Assembly: GCA_019914995.1 (NCBI GenBank)
Contig: CM034134.1
Location: 80,145 to 144,144 of the forward strand
From: Acanthochlamys bracteata
Taxonomy: Eukaryota > Streptophyta > Magnoliopsida > Pandanales > Velloziaceae
Direction of reading: 5' to 3'
DNA: 64,000 nucleotides
Position 1 is the stretch's first letter. Every line of letters begins with the position of its first letter. Shown here piece after piece: positions 60,118 to 64,000 of this stretch. The translations under genes were made by a program, and so were the position numbers. The notes under the pieces are model-generated. The model was not told the origin of the DNA, did not search any database, and saw only the letters and a program-made list of their open reading frames with translations.

Positions 60118-63100
60118 TTAATCCCTTCCGCAGCAAGGCCTTGGCAAACAACATTTCCTTCCATCAACTGAGAAGTGGAGTATGTGATCCTTAGTTACAT
60201 GCTTACTAGCAGGGCAATAGTTTCGCAGACCAGACGACCATGATAAGTACATTGCTTCTACTGCTTCTGGAGAGAACCCATTCTTACTTAGATCAAGAAG
60301 CTGCAGATGTTTAGCGGAAGCAATAGCTTCGCATATGTCTTTAGTTAGCTGGCATATCATGAACGGTTTGTTCAAACTTGAGCTCGCGCAGCTAACATCA
60401 AGGTTTTCTTGTTTAGAATCCTTGATTAACCCTTCATCATCGCTGTCAGCGACTTCAAATGAGATGCACTCTGTGTTTAGATTGCAGTAATCGGAAGTGC
60501 TAGCATTGTTCTTCTTGCTATCTGGTTTTTTACTCCGTGGAAAGGTTGTAGCACACTCTTGGGGTATTTTCTGAGAAGCATCAGCATTTTCAGGTAAACG
60601 AAGCTCCTCCAATGATTCATTTCCTGAGAATACACATAAAAAGATAAATTTCAGTGCACGATAATGGTGAAGAAATACAGTTGAGGCTTATGACCTGATA
60701 GTGCTTGAATCGTTTTAAGGATTCCTTTTAGCCCCAGTTGGCATTTGTCCAGGATGAGACACCTTAGACTACACTGAGGATTCATAAGCAGAGATCTTAT
60801 TGTATCACAGCCCTGCAAAAAGAATGATAAACCAACTTACAGAGAACTTTTATTCTTGTAGGGACAATCCAACTAAAACAGTAATAAACTATTATAACAA
60901 CTTGGTACTAATTGAGAACTTAGACTGATCTTCCAATGATAATTCCATAATAGGTTTACTTGCAAAATTAGAAGCTGGATCAATGCTGGATGGCATCAGC
61001 AAAATTTTACATCAGAAAATGATTGACAAACCTCTTCACCAATGGAATTGCCTCCAAGGTTCAACTCGATCATTCCACCCAAGGCTCCGATATTTGAACA
61101 TAGCCTTCTGAAATCAGATGTCAATAGGCAGTAGGAGAGGTCCAAATTTACCAACTCTTGAGTCCCCGCTAATAATGCATCTGTGAGCTGATTTGCTCCA
61201 TCCTGCGTGCAGTTTCTGTTAGTAATCATTGGGAAGCAGCTTGACCCGATTCAACTATATACTAATCATTAGAAGGCAAGTTATTCGAAAAGATCTCACT
61301 CACTGAACCAATACAGGTTTTGGTAAGCAGTAGAGCTGACAGGCTTGATGTTCGAGCAAGATTGCAAAGATGATCAACGACATTTTTATTAAGCCTGATG
61401 CCTCCTAGGCTTAGCTCAGAGAACCTGAACTCAAATATCAGTCAGAGAATCAAATCATTAAGAGCTCAAATTCATTGGAATTAATAATGATGCACATTCG
61501 TTTACCTTTTCAAGGAAGAGAGCTTCACCAAAAGATTCACCAACGTAGTAGCAGACACTGGATTGTTGTTGCCTGTCCAAACAGTCTGACAATCAAATTA
61601 GGGAAACTAGAATACTTATGGTTTGCTATAAGAGTGTGGCATATCTCAGTACCTATAAACAGACGAGAAAGGATGGATCCTTCATCCAAAGAATCAGCGA
61701 CCTTCTGAATCGTCCGGGATGTGATTGAGCATTGCTCTATGCTTAAGCTATATAAACCTACAAATTAAAATAGACAACTTCAAATGTGGACAATGGTTCA
61801 ACAATTCACCATCAAAATGTTATTGGAGATAAACAGGAAGTAGTAAGAGCTGAGACTTCCATAATGCAGAAAAAAAGTGTAATATTTACCATCCCTAAGC
61901 ATTTCTAACTCTGTGGACAAATAAAATGTAGAACTTCAACACATCTAAGTATTTGCTGAACATGGTTCTGGGCCACATCACGTTTAGCCAAGGGCAACAG
62001 TCTGAGCTCCATCTAAAACAGCTGAAACTATAGTAAGCAGCTCATTGGCGTGGCTATGATCTTTCAGAAAAGCAGCAACATATTATAATTAATTTCATGC
62101 TTTTACTTCACCTGGTTAAGAATATACAGCCAGTGCTAAAACTGAAAATTTGCTAAAATGAATGAAAAAAGATATTTGTAACAAAACTTCTGCACATTTC
62201 TCCAATTGCATGAAAGAGTTGAAAAGGAAACCATTAATTTTCCAAGTATGAGTCAATTGTTAGATACCTTTGCAACTCTGCAAAATAGTGGATAAATATG
62301 AGCTGCAAGCATCTGTAAGCCTGTTCTCAGACAGATTAAGCACCTCCAATCTAGCGAGTGTAACAGGACATTCACATATCTGTTCACCAAATTCATGCAT
62401 AACAATAATAAGAGATATTTCAAGCTTCTAACAAGTCACTCATTCTTAAACAAGGAAGTAGTGACAATTTGTGGAGAAAGATCTTATGGGAAATCAATGA
62501 GAGATAACTGAGACCTGGAATAGTGCTGTTGGACCAAAATGATTGCAATGTAGATCCAATGTCAAACCACCATATTTTTGGCTTGATGACATAAAAATCT
62601 GACGGAGCTTCTCCATTGTCTGATTTCCTACAAAATATGAGTACCATCTCATCCACTTGTTACTATCTCATCAGTTTATCGTTACTCATAGCTTGTGATA
62701 GTACAGTGGCTATAGCTAAACCAAATAAGCACTGGCATAGGATTTATTATTGTGTCAAATGGATACAATACTTGCATTGATAAGACATTAGTATGAAGGC
62801 TTTGAGAGATTTACCTAACATATTATGGGACATGTCCAATGTTGCAATTGTCTCATGTTCCTGGAGAGCATCCAAGAAGGGAGACACGGATACATCTTGC
62901 AGTCCACAGTCAGATATAACAATTTCATCCTCTGATACCTATTAGCAAAGATAATATTGTGGTGAAAAAACTTATCAGATGGAAATTGAGTAGGTTAGAA
63001 AATGAGTACCTCAAGGCTGTATAATTTTCTCAGCAACTTCTTATTGGGCGTCTCAGATAACTTTGTGCAGTAATCTATGTACAGCTTCATCAACCGTTTC

Positions 63101-64000
63101 AGGACCCATCCTTCATAGATCAGGCATCAGAAGTAAGAAGGGAAACTGGGGAATGCTATTTGCAATTTCATTAAAATTGTATCTTATGACATTCTATTTG
63201 TGCAAGCCCGCACCTATATAGTCCTACATGAATCAATGCCCACTCATGACCAGTAAAAGTGAAAAAGGGCGTGTGGGTGTGCATTGCCCAACAGCTATAA
63301 CTATAACCTACTTCTGCTCAAATGGTACTGCTATGTCTACTTGCAGTTTTACTAAAATGGTAACAGACAAGAAGACTTTGAATGATTTATAAATTCAATT
63401 TGCAAAGGAAGTTACATGGAACTATACGCACAAACTAAGCCAATGTTTTAATTGAAGTAAATGCAAAACCTTCACTTTCACCCCTTTTTTTAGTAAATAG
63501 GATATTCCGTTTACAGTTAAACTCAAGCAACCTTCTCATATATTCAGAAATTAGCAAGAACGCACACAATAACGTCTAGCATATATGGTCAAAATTTTCT
63601 TACCTCCAATGACAACTTCAATCCCCTCTGCTTCAGAAGTAAAACTCTTCAAATTTTCAAAATGCTCTAAGGAACTTAGAGGTTTTCCTCCATACTTCAA
63701 TTGTCCAATCAGAGGCAACAGACCTTGTCAATAAAGGAAATTCAGTATAATATGATAGCAAATAAGGATTCCTTGAAACTTTCAGCAATAGCTTATCGCA
63801 AAAATCAAAATCATGATCCAACTAGTGATTCACCAGAAACTAGTAACAAATGTGAAAATAGTGCCCTGGGAGAAATACACACTTCAATATAATTTGCTAT
63901 CAAGTTGGGTATGAATGTGTCATGTACTAGTTATTTTCCGCTATTCTGGATAGAAGTTTGCATCAGCAGAGATAATGCCAGAGGAAAGTCACATAGACCT
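60118..64000 (-). CDS. TSK/BRU1: TONSOKU/BRUSHY1-like protein, C-terminal leucine-rich repeats; 5' part beyond window
   Basis: TONSOKU (TONSL in animals) binds newly made histone H3-H4 during replication and protects forks; it has N-terminal TPRs and C-terminal LRRs. Exons read here: 63604-63723 ([20 protein letters not shown]), 63010-63110 ([14 protein letters not shown]), 62815-62938 ([20 protein letters not shown]), 62515-62627 ([20 protein letters not shown]), 62268-62379 ([20 protein letters not shown]), 61653-61757 ([18 protein letters not shown]), 61506-61572 ([17 protein letters not shown]), 61304-61424 ([19 protein letters not shown]), 61032-61202 ([24 protein letters not shown]), 60695-60812 ([20 protein letters not shown]), 60118-60623 ([20 protein letters not shown], ending in a Cys-rich tail). 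The repeats are ribonuclease-inhibitor-like. Order and wording fit Arabidopsis BRU1 as I remember it. Exons upstream of 63723 were not resolved, and the TPR region is off the window. Confidence 0.78.

Noticed and set aside
1-64000. tRNA, rRNA or other structural RNA genes; an undescribed multi-gene system
   Set aside because: I saw no tRNA-like cloverleaf boxes or rRNA, and all confidently read genes belong to known plant families, so I do not claim a new system.

Overview
The window is nuclear DNA from a flowering plant, most likely a eudicot. Genes have many short introns with GT..AG borders and AT-rich introns and intergenic DNA. The proteins are plant-specific: a fused LKR/SDH, PRO-type pectinesterases, a PPR protein, a plant mTERF and a FYVE-type FAB1 kinase. 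The species cannot be fixed from the sequence alone.

Layout, left to right. (1) 1-5441, minus: 5' two-thirds of the lysine catabolism enzyme LKR/SDH, running off the left edge. (2) 7032-10414, minus: tail-anchored E2 of the UBC33/34 type. (3) 11145-20640: a pectin-modifying cluster of PME-a, a stand-alone PMEI-like gene, PME-b and PME-c on plus, and PME-d on minus. (4) 21201-22613, plus: intronless MTERF4 (BSM/RUG2). (5) 25347-27955, plus: PME-e, broken by two single-base frameshifts and carrying an enlarged intron, followed by an inverted-orientation 45-bp minisatellite. (6) 29492-35739, minus: DNA topoisomerase IB (15 coding exons, 923 codons). (7) About 36.8-40.2 kb: AT-rich gene-poor DNA with hairpin-like repeat debris. 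(8) 40307-42138, plus: PME-f. (9) 42943-51397, minus: FAB1/PIKfyve-type kinase (11 coding exons, 1809 codons). (10) 52899-54803, minus: plant protein of unknown function with a probable 22-nt microexon. (11) 55268-56013, plus: frameshifted RBR E3 gene, with a more decayed copy at about 56.4-56.8 kb. (12) 57071-59395, plus: intronless PPR protein. (13) 60118 to beyond 63723, minus: C-terminal leucine-rich repeats of a TONSOKU/BRU1-like protein, running off the right edge.

The main functional theme is homogalacturonan de-methylesterification. Six type-I PMEs with an inhibitor-like PRO region share one phase-1 intron at the same codon, so they are paralogues. Four have a signal-anchor or signal peptide region directly visible, and a PMEI-like gene sits among them. 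The other genes are housekeeping genes with no evident link to pectin. From memory, Arabidopsis has LKR/SDH (At4g33150), PME44/PME45 (At4g33220/33230) and FAB1A (At4g33240) close together, so part of this order looks like conserved synteny.

I found no unknown multi-gene system. The most unusual items are the doubly frameshifted PME-e with its repeat-rich surroundings, the inverted minisatellite, a stop-free 87-bp intron in PME-a, two GC-AG introns, and intron-borne tandem repeats in three genes.
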